Of a stretch of DNA of 33,864 bases, positions 7,856 through 16,056 are shown in pieces. The stretch is from assembly GCA_002887195.1 (NCBI GenBank), contig PJAB01000215.1, forward strand, positions 1 through 33,864, given 5' to 3'. The number at the start of each line of letters is the position of its first letter. Within the stretch, counting starts at the first letter, position 1. A program made the position numbers and the translations under genes. Origin of the DNA: Chrysochromulina parva. Taxonomy: Eukaryota; Haptophyta; Prymnesiales; Chrysochromulinaceae. The notes under the pieces were generated by a model that searched no databases, was not told the DNA's origin, and was given only the letters and a program-made list of their open reading frames with translations.

Positions 7856-9316
7856 ATGGGCGATCCTCAGGAATTGCTCGTCGATCTGGCGCGTCCGTAC
7901 GCGCGGCTGCGGAGCCGCGTGAAAAGTACCGTGGAGCCCCACCCGGCGCTTGAGGCTGCTCAACTAGAGGCGGTGCGCAAGCTAGCGAGCGCATTCGAAG
8001 CAAAATGTGCACATGTTCTCGGTGGCCGGAAGTGGTTTTCTCACTTCGAGGCATGGTTGTGGACGAGCCGGGGAACGATTGAATTGCAAGACGCGAAAGC
8101 TGTGCCAGTGCTAATCGTGAATGCAAACGACATCGAGCTGATTCGCAAGCTCAGCGCTGCCGGCGTCGGCCCCGCGGATGCAGCCAGTATGTGCAATGGC
8201 CTTTCGGAGCTCGCAGCGTCTCTGCGCGGGCAGTTGGAGCGCCTGAGCCCACAGCTGCGCGCTCTTCCAGGCGTCGTACGCAACACGCCGTCGGCGACGA
8301 CACCTCTCGTCACACTCACCTGCGCAGGCGTCGACGTGCACTGTACCGAAGAGCACCTTGAAAAACTTCGACTTCTGTACGAGACCACTTGTGCGAGGCA
8401 CGCTCGCGCACGAGCTAGGCGAAGAGGGCGTGGCGCGGCGACAGTCAGCGCTGCAGGTCGCACTGATAGCGGGCATATCGGCACCCTCGGATTTTTTGAT
8501 GGCGAGCTCGGTGGCGCAATTGCAGGATCCTTCGGGCCCAGCAGGAAACGTGCCAGGGCGCAGCCATATCCAATGGTACCGCCCAACTTGCAATCAGCGC
8601 CGCAGGGCATGGGCGCCGCGAGCCAGAAAGAGCCCTACGACGAGGCACATTTTGTAGCACTCGCCTACTGCTGCCTCGCGCGAGTTCTCGCGCTTCAGGG
8701 TGGCCATGAAAAGGCCGGTGGCATGCAGGCCGCGTGTCCCGCCGCCGTCTTTGACTGCCTCCGCATTCACTTAGGCGTTGCGGCTGAGCTCTTCGCCTCT
8801 CCTCTCAACGCCCGTTTTCCGGTATACTGCTCGGCATCGGCCGACGTGGACGCACCCTTTGGCTCCGTCGGGTCTTTTTTCGACGCCAAGCCTCGCCGTG
8901 GGGCCTACCTCGCCAACCCGCCCTTTGCCCCTGTCGTGGTCGATGCGATGTTCGCACGAATGGCGAGGCTGCTAAAAATCGCTTGCCGTACCGGCGAGGC
9001 TCTCACGTTCGTCGTGGTGATTCCCCACTGGCCTGAAAAGCGATGCTGGCAGGGGCTTGCAACAAATTGTCACATGCGCTGCCACTTGCTTCTGTTGCAG
9101 CAAGAGCACGGGTACGTGGAAGGTGGGCAGCAGTACCAGGCCGAGCAGCGTTGGCGACCTTCGAACCACGACAGCTCCGTCTTCTTTCTCCAGTCCGACG
9201 AGGCGGCGGCGGCGATCCCAGTCACGGCAGCCGTTCAGCGGGCGGTCCGCGATGCCTTTCAGAGCCACTGCACGCGCAGCAAACGCTTCGCTCGTCGCGC
9301 CAGTAGCGCGGACTAA
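7856..9316 (+). CDS. PCIF1/CAPAM-like cap-specific adenosine N6-methyltransferase
   Basis: This is a 486-residue protein starting at an ATG preceded by GAGGA. The C-terminal half matches the PCIF1 methyltransferase core: ELFASPLNARFPVYCSA, then a D-x-x-FGSVGSFF stretch, then the catalytic NPPF tetrad at residues 354-357, followed by a FVVVIPHW strand and NHDSSVFFLQS. In animals PCIF1 methylates N6 of 2'-O-methyladenosine next to the mRNA cap, using SAM, and binds phosphorylated RNA polymerase II through an N-terminal WW domain. No WW domain is visible here; the first about 210 residues are helical and resemble the helical region that precedes the catalytic core. A basic Arg-rich segment (about 180-192) and RKRARAQ (about 232-238) may bind RNA or direct nuclear import. 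It is probably an active m6Am writer. Confidence in the family is high; the exact substrate is inferred. Confidence 0.9.
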   Translation: MGDPQELLVDLARPYARLRSRVKSTVEPHPALEAAQLEAVRKLASAFEAKCAHVLGGRKWFSHFEAWLWTSRGTIELQDAKAVPVLIVNANDIELIRKLSAAGVGPADAASMCNGLSELAASLRGQLERLSPQLRALPGVVRNTPSATTPLVTLTCAGVDVHCTEEHLEKLRLLYETTCARHARARARRRGRGAATVSAAGRTDSGHIGTLGFFDGELGGAIAGSFGPSRKRARAQPYPMVPPNLQSAPQGMGAASQKEPYDEAHFVALAYCCLARVLALQGGHEKAGGMQAACPAAVFDCLRIHLGVAAELFASPLNARFPVYCSASADVDAPFGSVGSFFDAKPRRGAYLANPPFAPVVVDAMFARMARLLKIACRTGEALTFVVVIPHWPEKRCWQGLATNCHMRCHLLLLQQEHGYVEGGQQYQAEQRWRPSNHDSSVFFLQSDEAAAAIPVTAAVQRAVRDAFQSHCTRSKRFARRASSAD

Positions 9317-9613
9317 CCCAAGCGCCGAGCTCAGAGCGAAAGGCGCACCCCCAGAGCGCCAGCCGGCAGCCGCGCAGTCCCCTGCCTCGGCCTCTCCCGG
9401 GCGCCACACCGCCGCATCGAACCGCCGCAATTGTCTTTAGCAATTCGGTATGCGCTATCGCTCTCTCTCCGTCGGCGTCGCGGACGGACGCTGTCTCGCT
9501 CTGCGCGCTCACGGCGCGGTGTCGTGTGGTGTCACATAGTGGACTTGTGAGTTTGTGAAGGCCTGAAGTTAAGCGAACTCGTAAATTTATGTGGGGTGCG
9601 CATATGTAGTATC
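9317..9613. other. Convergent 3' intergenic region
   Basis: Two genes converge on these 297 bp, which must hold both 3' ends. I see no RNA gene or repeat and no clear polyadenylation motif. Confidence 0.5.
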
Positions 9614-10768
9614 TCAGTCGCGGTAGAGCGGTCCCGCGCTCGGCAGCGGCACCATTTTCCCGGCTCCTCCATTAGACCTCGCGCTATTTTCTGGGATCTT
9701 AGGCGTGCGCTTCGTTTGCGATCCTGCTGGACGTGCTGTCGCGCTGGCTCGTGGCTGGGGCGCTCGAATCGCGACGCGTTCAGTCTTGGAGTTTGGTGAG
9801 CCCCGCTGCTCTTCGATGGCATCCATCCCGTCAGCCATACCCACAAGCCACTGTGGCCGCGCGCCGGCAAGCCGAGCTTGCTCTCGCCACGGAGTGTTGC
9901 CGAAAGTGATGTTGCTCAGTGCTCTGGCGCCCCACTCCTGGATGCCGGCTTCCTTGCCGTAGAAGCGCATCGCGTTGATAATGACAGGAAGAGCACCCGC
10001 GTCGACCGCCGCCTCTTTGCGAGCCTTGCCTTCTTCAACGGCAATCCGCTTCCGCTCTGCCTCCGCCTTCTCCTCATCAGTCACCGCTTCGTCACCTTTG
10101 CCGCGGTCGGCACCGCCCACGCTAACCGTGATGCTTCGGCACACATTGCCGAGGGCAAAGCAGCCGTACTCTTGCACAGCTGCATCCGCGCTGTGAGAGC
10201 GCATACCGCTCACGATGGCCGAGATGGCGCACGCATCAGCGGCTTGCTGCTTGCGTCGCAGCCCGTCTTCATCGGCTGCAAAGCAAATGTTGCCGATTGC
10301 AAAGCAGCCGTACTCAATCACAGCTGGTGTGTCTACATGCGTTTGCATTCCGTTCACGATCGCAGGGAGTGCGCCCGCGTTCGCAGCAACCTGCTTGCGC
10401 TCCACACCTGGCTCGTCCATACCTGCAACAATGTTGCCGATTGCAAGACAGCAAACACCTGTTACCTCAGAGCTTCCTCTATGATGAGTCATCGCCTTGA
10501 CGAGAGCAGGCAACGCACCCGCATCCGCTGCAGATTGGCGTCGCTGTGGGCCATAGCTCATGGCCTTCCAGCGATCACATACTGCGTCCACAACCCGCTC
10601 ATCCTCGAAAAATTGCTCTAGAGCACGTACAGCAGCGTGAACTGGCATGGACAAAACTTCCATACGATTTGGTGGAGCACGACGTCCCGAACTACCACCG
10701 ACCAGCATACTGCGCAGGTCGGCAAGCTCGCTCGATTCGTCCTGCGCCGCATCTTTCGTCTGGCGCAT
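9614..10768 (-). CDS. Armadillo-repeat protein
   Basis: This is a 384-residue protein with ATG at 10766-10768. At least four consecutive helical repeats are visible (about residues 80-300), each with an A-x-x-AGALPA(I/L)V-x-x-M core and a YGCFAIGN(I/V)C or WGARALSNITF second half, spaced about 42-45 residues except for one insertion. The insertion (about 215-245) is charged and Glu/Lys-rich (DEEKAEAERKR). This is the armadillo superhelix type, resembling the ARM regions of LRRK2-like and ARMC proteins. The last 60 residues are basic and Ser/Pro-rich. Such proteins are scaffolds; no catalytic domain is present and no partner can be named. A single frame with no intron signs. A second, unrelated ARM-like gene is at the right edge of the window. 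Confidence 0.88.
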   Translation of the reverse strand: MRQTKDAAQDESSELADLRSMLVGGSSGRRAPPNRMEVLSMPVHAAVRALEQFFEDERVVDAVCDRWKAMSYGPQRRQSAADAGALPALVKAMTHHRGSSEVTGVCCLAIGNIVAGMDEPGVERKQVAANAGALPAIVNGMQTHVDTPAVIEYGCFAIGNICFAADEDGLRRKQQAADACAISAIVSGMRSHSADAAVQEYGCFALGNVCRSITVSVGGADRGKGDEAVTDEEKAEAERKRIAVEEGKARKEAAVDAGALPVIINAMRFYGKEAGIQEWGARALSNITFGNTPWREQARLAGARPQWLVGMADGMDAIEEQRGSPNSKTERVAIRAPQPRASATARPAGSQTKRTPKIPENSARSNGGAGKMVPLPSAGPLYRD

Positions 10769-10959
10769 CTATTTCGACGTCCGCGATCGAGAGGTCAAAA
10801 CGAGAAGTGTGAACGGCGAGACCCATGTATGAACTCCAAACTCGGGAGGGGGGGCACCCGCCGACATGGACGGGGAACCCGCCAGATGGAGGCGATCCAA
10901 GGGGCAACCCTTCTTCACCAGAGAGAGTTGTTCAGCACATCTGGACATCAACAGTTCAA

Positions 10960-11435
10960 TTGGGGTGTCTAAGAGTTTCGAATGGCTGCCATAGGAAATT
11001 TCGAGGCCATAATTTCGAATCGTGTGTGTCAAATTTCAATAAAATTTCGTTTTTTCTCTTCGCTCCAGCTATGGCAAATTTCGTGGATTTCACCCCTCTT
11101 CGGATCAATTCGTACTGCGGTGAGCAATACGCAGAACCCCACCCACACGCACTCACGACTCAGCGCGGCACACACTATAACAATGTCACTATTTTACCAG
11201 ACCATTACAGTACGTCAGTACCCGGCTCTGACCTCTGTGAGGGCGGGGGATTCTGAAAGCCTTTGTTACGCTCGCCCCGGGGTTGAAACGTTGAATTGAG
11301 GTTCAGGCTCAGCCAACAGCACGCTCGTTGTACTTGAGCGAGAGCGGTGTGTGGCAAATTTCGAAAAATTTCGGCGCCTGCGGCGCCTCTGCCAAATTTT
11401 TCTCTAAATTTCGCGAAACTCTTAGACACCCCTTG
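10960..11435. mobile_element. Non-autonomous terminal-inverted-repeat transposon (MITE, possibly MULE-type)
   Basis: A perfect 19-bp inverted repeat (GGGGTGTCTAAGAGTTTCG) lies at 10962-10980, with its complement at 11414-11432. Just outside, the 10-bp direct repeat AACAGTTCAA flanks both ends (10950-10959 and 11436-11445), as expected for a target-site duplication. The interior is AT-rich compared with the surroundings and carries several copies of (A)AATTTCG in both orientations near the ends, a typical subterminal-repeat arrangement. No transposase is encoded. Known families: Mutator-like elements make 8-11 bp duplications, hAT elements make 8 bp, so a MULE-derived MITE fits best (inference). 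It sits between the 5' end of the armadillo gene and the 3' end of the SET gene, so it interrupts no recognisable gene. Confidence 0.85.
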
Positions 11436-11445
11436 AACAGTTCAA

Positions 11446-11745
11446 CACGGGGCCCTTCACGGGGAACATGGGGAACGCGCAACTCAATTGATGGTCCTTC
11501 CACCACCGACAGCGGCCGGGGCCGCTCAGCGCTCAGATCACTATCAGCGTTTTTTTGCGAGCAAAACATTCGATTGCCGGCGCCCCTCCGACCTCCGAGT
11601 TCCGGACCCGGGGTCGTCGCGACCCCCGTGCGGGCAGAAAAGGGCAGAATCATGTTGGCAGATGCCTCTCATCGCGCGACTATAGGTCAAGTATACGGTC
11701 AAGTAATTAGGCAAAGTTTCATATGACATTCCTTTTGCCCGCAAC
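11446..11745. other. Intergenic region after the transposon
   Basis: About 300 bp downstream (3') of the SET gene. No gene or repeat is supported; short open frames here have no recognisable content. Confidence 0.5.
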
Positions 11746-13236
11746 TTACGTCGCGGATTCGAGCTCCACGTGCCGAACACGCTTGCTGCTTTGGGGCTCG
11801 CCCGCAGCTGTCGGCGGTGGCCTACCTCGCAGCATATCAGAGATCGCGTGGCGCACCTCCTCAAGCACGGAGCGCTGGGACTCGACGTACACACGGGCGT
11901 TCTGCCGTCGCTTTCGGCGGGCCTTGTCGTCCTGTGACTCGGCATCATCCGCGAGCTCCGGAGCTGAGGGCAACGCATCGAGGTGAGCACGCAGAAGCGC
12001 TTCCAGCGCTCGGAGCGTCCGTTGCTCGCACGCTACGCCCACAGGTGCGGCTTCTTCAACGGCCGCATTGGCGACTGCAAACGGATCTGGAGCAGACCAA
12101 TCGACCAGACTCCAATCGAAGGCCTTGCACGCGCTGCTGCTGCTACCTACTAGTACATCTGCTCCAGCTCGCCACTCCTCGAGAGCCGCGCGCAGCTCGT
12201 CGCCCTCATCGGCGCAGAGGAGACGCGCACTCGGCAGTAGCTGCGGAGGCAGTCCGCCGCGGAAGAGCTGACACACGAGGGGACGTTCCCTGCTCCTGCT
12301 GCCAGTGCTCACTCCGTGAGTGCTCATCATGTGAAGCCGCTCAGCGACCATGCAAGCATCCAATCCGAGTCCGCTGCGCCGGCTCGCGCCTTCATGGCCC
12401 AGCACGAAAGATGGCAGCTCGCTCAGGTCCAGCTCGCACACATCCGCCGAGTTATCGAGGAGGGTGAAGCCATGGCATCGAAGCAGCTCGCCCGTGCCCT
12501 TGGCTCCGTAGTTGATGAAGATCTCTTGACCCCTCTTGATGGCTCCGCTGGCGCGGAGTGCGTACGTCGGCTCGGTAGACGCTGCGACAAGTGAGACAGT
12601 AGTGGCGACGCCTGGGCGGTGATTGCACAAGTCGAGGAGCGGCACTAAGGCCTCACGCTTGCCTCCGGGAAACGTGAGGCCAATGGCTCGCGACCAGTAC
12701 ACTGCATGGGCCCAGCAGAGAGCGCGAAAATTATAGGCTTCGCGTGGGAACGCTTCTGGATGACGCGCACACAGATCGTCCAGTACCTCTTCGTGGAAGC
12801 TCCTAAGGGTCTTCGCACCCTCTCGGGCATGCCGTAGCAACGACGTCCCACGAAGCCACCCAGATTGTTCCTCGTCTGGCCAATTTTGAGGCAGATCATC
12901 ATCCACGTCATTTGGCAAGCATGAAATGTACGCGGCATGCAGCCCGGATTGGCGGCAGTGCAAGAGGTAAACTATGTTCATCATGTGGCGATCGATGCGC
13001 GACGCGTGTGATGTCAGCGCTGCTCCTATGGAAGGATCGGCCATTGCAGCTTCAGCCGTCAGCGTCAGGCGGCACGGGCAGCGAAACACCTCACCTCCTG
13101 GTGGGATATCAACAGCCGCAAAGAGACCAAGCCCACCCGCTAGTGCAGACTTTTCTATGGATACGTTGTCCACGGAGGCGCCGCACTCTTGCATCCACGC
13201 GAGAAGAGAGTCAGAGGCGCTCTGGAGATGCGACAT
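11746..13236 (-). CDS. SET-domain protein N-methyltransferase (SETD3/Rubisco-LSMT type)
   Basis: This is a 496-residue protein with ATG at 13234-13236. The split SET domain runs from about residue 23 to 258. GLGLFA (35-40) is the SAM-binding start. An alpha-helical insert follows (iSET, about 60-185, with PND and W-x-x-x-x-x-SR). DLCNH (202-206) and FINYG (240-244) form the SAM/active-site pseudoknot, followed by LLRCHGF (251-257). This order is that of the SETD3, SETD6 and plant Rubisco LSMT group, which methylate lysine or histidine in non-histone proteins such as actin, Rubisco and aldolase. The C-terminal half corresponds to the Rubisco-LSMT substrate-binding region, with helices near 395-460 and a basic KARRKRRQN segment. 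No targeting peptide is obvious, so a cytosolic or nuclear protein is likely. Substrate cannot be told from the sequence. Confidence 0.9.
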   Translation of the reverse strand: MSHLQSASDSLLAWMQECGASVDNVSIEKSALAGGLGLFAAVDIPPGGEVFRCPCRLTLTAEAAMADPSIGAALTSHASRIDRHMMNIVYLLHCRQSGLHAAYISCLPNDVDDDLPQNWPDEEQSGWLRGTSLLRHAREGAKTLRSFHEEVLDDLCARHPEAFPREAYNFRALCWAHAVYWSRAIGLTFPGGKREALVPLLDLCNHRPGVATTVSLVAASTEPTYALRASGAIKRGQEIFINYGAKGTGELLRCHGFTLLDNSADVCELDLSELPSFVLGHEGASRRSGLGLDACMVAERLHMMSTHGVSTGSRSRERPLVCQLFRGGLPPQLLPSARLLCADEGDELRAALEEWRAGADVLVGSSSSACKAFDWSLVDWSAPDPFAVANAAVEEAAPVGVACEQRTLRALEALLRAHLDALPSAPELADDAESQDDKARRKRRQNARVYVESQRSVLEEVRHAISDMLRGRPPPTAAGEPQSSKRVRHVELESAT

Positions 13237-13778
13237 TTTTTGGCGGGCCGTGAATTGCTATCCTAACTATCCGTGAACTTGTGGGAGTGCCGCTTGACCC
13301 CAACCTCCGCGTGAAGAGACAGACAGCGGAGCAGATCAGCAAACGGCACCGGTGTGGGGGGAGTAATTCCGTACAAATACGAGGTGTGACAGAGTGCGAG
13401 TGTTGAGCGACTCACAGGACACAGCGACGAGCGAGATCCTAAAATTGTCTGACAGAGTGAGCGGTCGGAGTTTGGGGAGTGAGAGCGTCTGCTAAGCGTC
13501 TGCGTGCTCCGCGTGCTGAGTGAGCGTGTGCTAAGTGGTAAGTGAGTGGTGTGAGTCGGTGGAGTCGAGAACGAGATATAATAATTAAATTTAAAATAAT
13601 AGTGAGACAGACACGACCCTTGCCACATGGAGACGACACAGACTACAAACAAAGATTGAAATCCGGTCTACGTCTAGGGTCTTCCGCGGCGCGGCCTCCG
13701 GGTACGTGGCTAATGGAAAGTGCGGCCGATCAGGTGAGTAGTTCAATTGACTGATCGCCAGAGTTGAGAGTTGTCTCT
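13237..13778. other. Intergenic region with GT-rich and AT-rich patches
   Basis: These 542 bp lie upstream of the SET gene and downstream of the coiled-coil gene. They contain a GTGAG-rich segment (about 13455-13565) and a short AT island with TTAAATTTAAAATAAT (about 13583-13602), unusual for this GC-rich window. The island may belong to the SET gene promoter or a 5' leader. No gene is supported. Confidence 0.45.
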
Positions 13779-15770
13779 CTAATAAAATGCCTCCCCGAAG
13801 AGTTGTCTGGAGGAGCGCATGCGCGTGGGCCGGTGCGCGCTGAGAGCATTTTGAGACTCCTGCACGAGCGCTGAGGCGGTCTCCAGCTTGGCTGGCGTTT
13901 GCTGCGGCTTTGTCGGGAACAGCGAGGCGACCGTACTCCCCAGTGGCCGCCGCACGTTAAGCGCCGCATCTTCGAGGGGACGGCCAAACGTGGAATGTTG
14001 ATGGTGGGGGCTTGCACGAGGTGGTGATGGCAGGGGCCTTCCGCCGCCATAGCAGCCATCGCCCTTGCTCGGTGCAGCATGCTGCGCTCGAAGATCCGAG
14101 GCTTCGCGGTACTTCGATGCCACGGGTCCCACTTGCACCGTGGCCGCAGGCGCGGCGGGCAACGGCGTGGCGGGCGGTGGCGCGGCGGGCGGCAGCGGTA
14201 CAGCGGGCGGCGCAACGGGGACTGGTAACTGTTTGAAGAGAGCGATGCACGTCGGCGGCGCGCTTGCACTCACGTCCGTGAACGAAAGCTGTCTTTCCTG
14301 TCCGGAACCCGAACCGTTCAAGCCTCGCCCACCAGGCGGTGCAAGCACAGATGGCGCCTGCCCGCCACTTCCACCGTTGCAGGCAAAACCGCCGCCGGCG
14401 AAGGCACCGCGGCTCGCGGTACCACTCCCACCTTTGCCTCCTCCGCTGCTCCCACCGCAGCCGCCGCCGCCACTCCCGGTACTGCTCCCGCCGCCCGAGT
14501 GGGTCGCACCGCCAGTCAGGGCCGGTGTCGGCTGCGGCAGCAGCTGCGCCGAGCGTTCCTGCTGCAGCTGGCGAATCTGTCTCTGCTGCTGCCGGCTGAG
14601 TCTTTCAAAGGCGTCGAGCTGAACGCGCGTCTCGCTGAGCTGGCGCTCGAGCAACGCGACCATCTCCCGCCACTCGCGGTCGGTGCGCGAGAGCTCGTGC
14701 AGAAGTGTCGAGCGCTCCGTCTCGCGCGATGCACACGTCGAGCACGGCTGTGCGTGCGAAGGGCGGCGAACTATCGCCGGTTTGGCTGCCGTTTGCGTCG
14801 CGGCGTCCGCAATGTAGACGGGTGCCAGTGTCTGCGGCTGCTCGATGACCTGCTGCATGGGATTCGGTGCCACGGTGGCATGGCAGTGGGAAGAAGCGTC
14901 GGAGATGGCTCCACCGACGACTGCAACAGGATATGCCGCGTGCGAGGTGCTTGACGGCGTGCAACCGAAGCCGGTAGCCGCGCTCGGCCGCGAGGGCGGC
15001 GCGGAGCTCGCCCTTGCCTCGCGCCGCGTAGGATTGACGCGAGCGCACACCCACACGGTCTTTCCCGCTTTCGTGCGCTCGGGGTGGTGTGATGTGCTCG
15101 CCGTGGTATACTCAAATGTGCCAAAGCCCACAGTCTTCCTGTGCGTCGCCGGTTCCGCTTCGTACTCCTCATGCTGCAACGCCGCCTGTAACTGTTGCGG
15201 CTGTTGCAGCGACGGTGGCTGTTGCTGCGGCTGCTCCTGCTGCCGTGAGTGCGGCAGACGGTGCGCGTGTGCCGGTGGACGGTGTACATGTGGCGGCGGC
15301 GTCTTCCTGCGGCGCCACTTCCACTCCTGAGGCTGCATTTCTGACTTCCACTCCTGAGGCTGCATTTCTGACTTCCATCGCTCCTGTTCTTGCACCGTTG
15401 CGGCTGCGACATACTGCGCAGCTGCACAGGTGCCCACTGTGCTCGCGAAATGACGTTCACGCTCCACGTTCTCGGACCACGCCTGCGGCCGTGCAGGCTC
15501 AGCTGGAGCCTCTAGCGCCCATGGCCTTGCCCTTCGCTTGGGGCTACCAGTGTGGTCAAGCGGTTGGTCCAGATCGTGGGGCCGGTACTCGTCGAGCTTG
15601 ACCTCGCCACCTGTCAGGTTGACATGCGTGCGCCGCTGCTTGGCGTGCAGCAGGTCCAGGTATGAGGTGGGACGAGAGAAGTTTAGCGATTCGACCATGA
15701 TGCGCCGCCGCCACTTTGAGCCCAGCGGGCGGGTGAGCCGTCCGCTCGAAAGATGCAGAGATCTGTTCAT
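13779..15770 (-). CDS. Low-complexity coiled-coil protein of unknown function
   Basis: This is a 663-residue protein with ATG at 15768-15770; a second ATG at codon 25 (MVESLNFSRPTSYLDLL) starts a more ordered-looking segment. Visible parts: an N-terminal segment with RPTSYLDLLHAKQRR (about 33-47), a duplicated KSEMQPQEW unit (about 132-150), Gln/Pro-rich runs (170-200), a KTVGFGTFEYTTAS segment (about 212-225), a coiled coil (about 341-408) rich in Glu, Arg and Gln with Leu heptads, then long Gly/Ser and Pro/Ala runs and a short basic C-terminus. A CSTC motif precedes the coiled coil. I recognise no family. A cytoskeletal or ciliary scaffold would suit the composition, but this is a guess. 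Confidence 0.7.
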   Translation of the reverse strand: MNRSLHLSSGRLTRPLGSKWRRRIMVESLNFSRPTSYLDLLHAKQRRTHVNLTGGEVKLDEYRPHDLDQPLDHTGSPKRRARPWALEAPAEPARPQAWSENVERERHFASTVGTCAAAQYVAAATVQEQERWKSEMQPQEWKSEMQPQEWKWRRRKTPPPHVHRPPAHAHRLPHSRQQEQPQQQPPSLQQPQQLQAALQHEEYEAEPATHRKTVGFGTFEYTTASTSHHPERTKAGKTVWVCARVNPTRREARASSAPPSRPSAATGFGCTPSSTSHAAYPVAVVGGAISDASSHCHATVAPNPMQQVIEQPQTLAPVYIADAATQTAAKPAIVRRPSHAQPCSTCASRETERSTLLHELSRTDREWREMVALLERQLSETRVQLDAFERLSRQQQRQIRQLQQERSAQLLPQPTPALTGGATHSGGGSSTGSGGGGCGGSSGGGKGGSGTASRGAFAGGGFACNGGSGGQAPSVLAPPGGRGLNGSGSGQERQLSFTDVSASAPPTCIALFKQLPVPVAPPAVPLPPAAPPPATPLPAAPAATVQVGPVASKYREASDLRAQHAAPSKGDGCYGGGRPLPSPPRASPHHQHSTFGRPLEDAALNVRRPLGSTVASLFPTKPQQTPAKLETASALVQESQNALSAHRPTRMRSSRQLFGEAFY
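15317..15377 (-). repeat. Perfect 27-bp tandem duplication inside the coiled-coil gene
   Basis: Two identical 27-bp units at 15317-15343 and 15344-15370 are followed by a partial third copy of 7 bp. On the minus strand each encodes KSEMQPQEW in frame. Perfect identity including silent positions indicates a recent duplication. Confidence 0.95.
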
Positions 15771-16056
15771 TCACAACAAAAAGCGTGAAGGGCAACATAC
15801 ACAGCACGTGATCTGTTCACACAGAGAATCAAGTCCGTCAAACTTCCGTCACGTTTTTGAAAGTGCCGCTCAGAAGGACAGAACGCCCCAAGAGCTGCCA
15901 ATTGCAGGCCACCAGGCAGCACGCCGGCAGGAACGCAGGATCATCGGTTAGAAATCCCCAGACACACATTCACATTCACACCTCCACCTCAACGAAGGCT
16001 TCGTCACCGCGCTTGGATTTCTCGTTTTGGGAACTCCCAAAAGGTCCCGAGTGCGC
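15771..16056. promoter_or_regulatory. Divergent intergenic region, probable shared promoter
   Basis: These 286 bp lie between divergent starts at 15770 (minus) and 16057 (plus). They include an ACACACATTCACATTCACACC run (about 15961-15982) of CA-rich sequence. No named element is recognised. Confidence 0.4.

Noticed and set aside
7737..8126. N-terminal extension of the TPR protein to 8126
   Set aside because: It would overlap the divergent methyltransferase gene by 270 bp, and the extension has no TPR-like or targeting features; the ATG at 7736 directly precedes the TPR domain.
10825..11429. Short open frames inside and around the transposon
   Set aside because: They cross the inverted repeats, have no transposase motif and are no longer than expected by chance.
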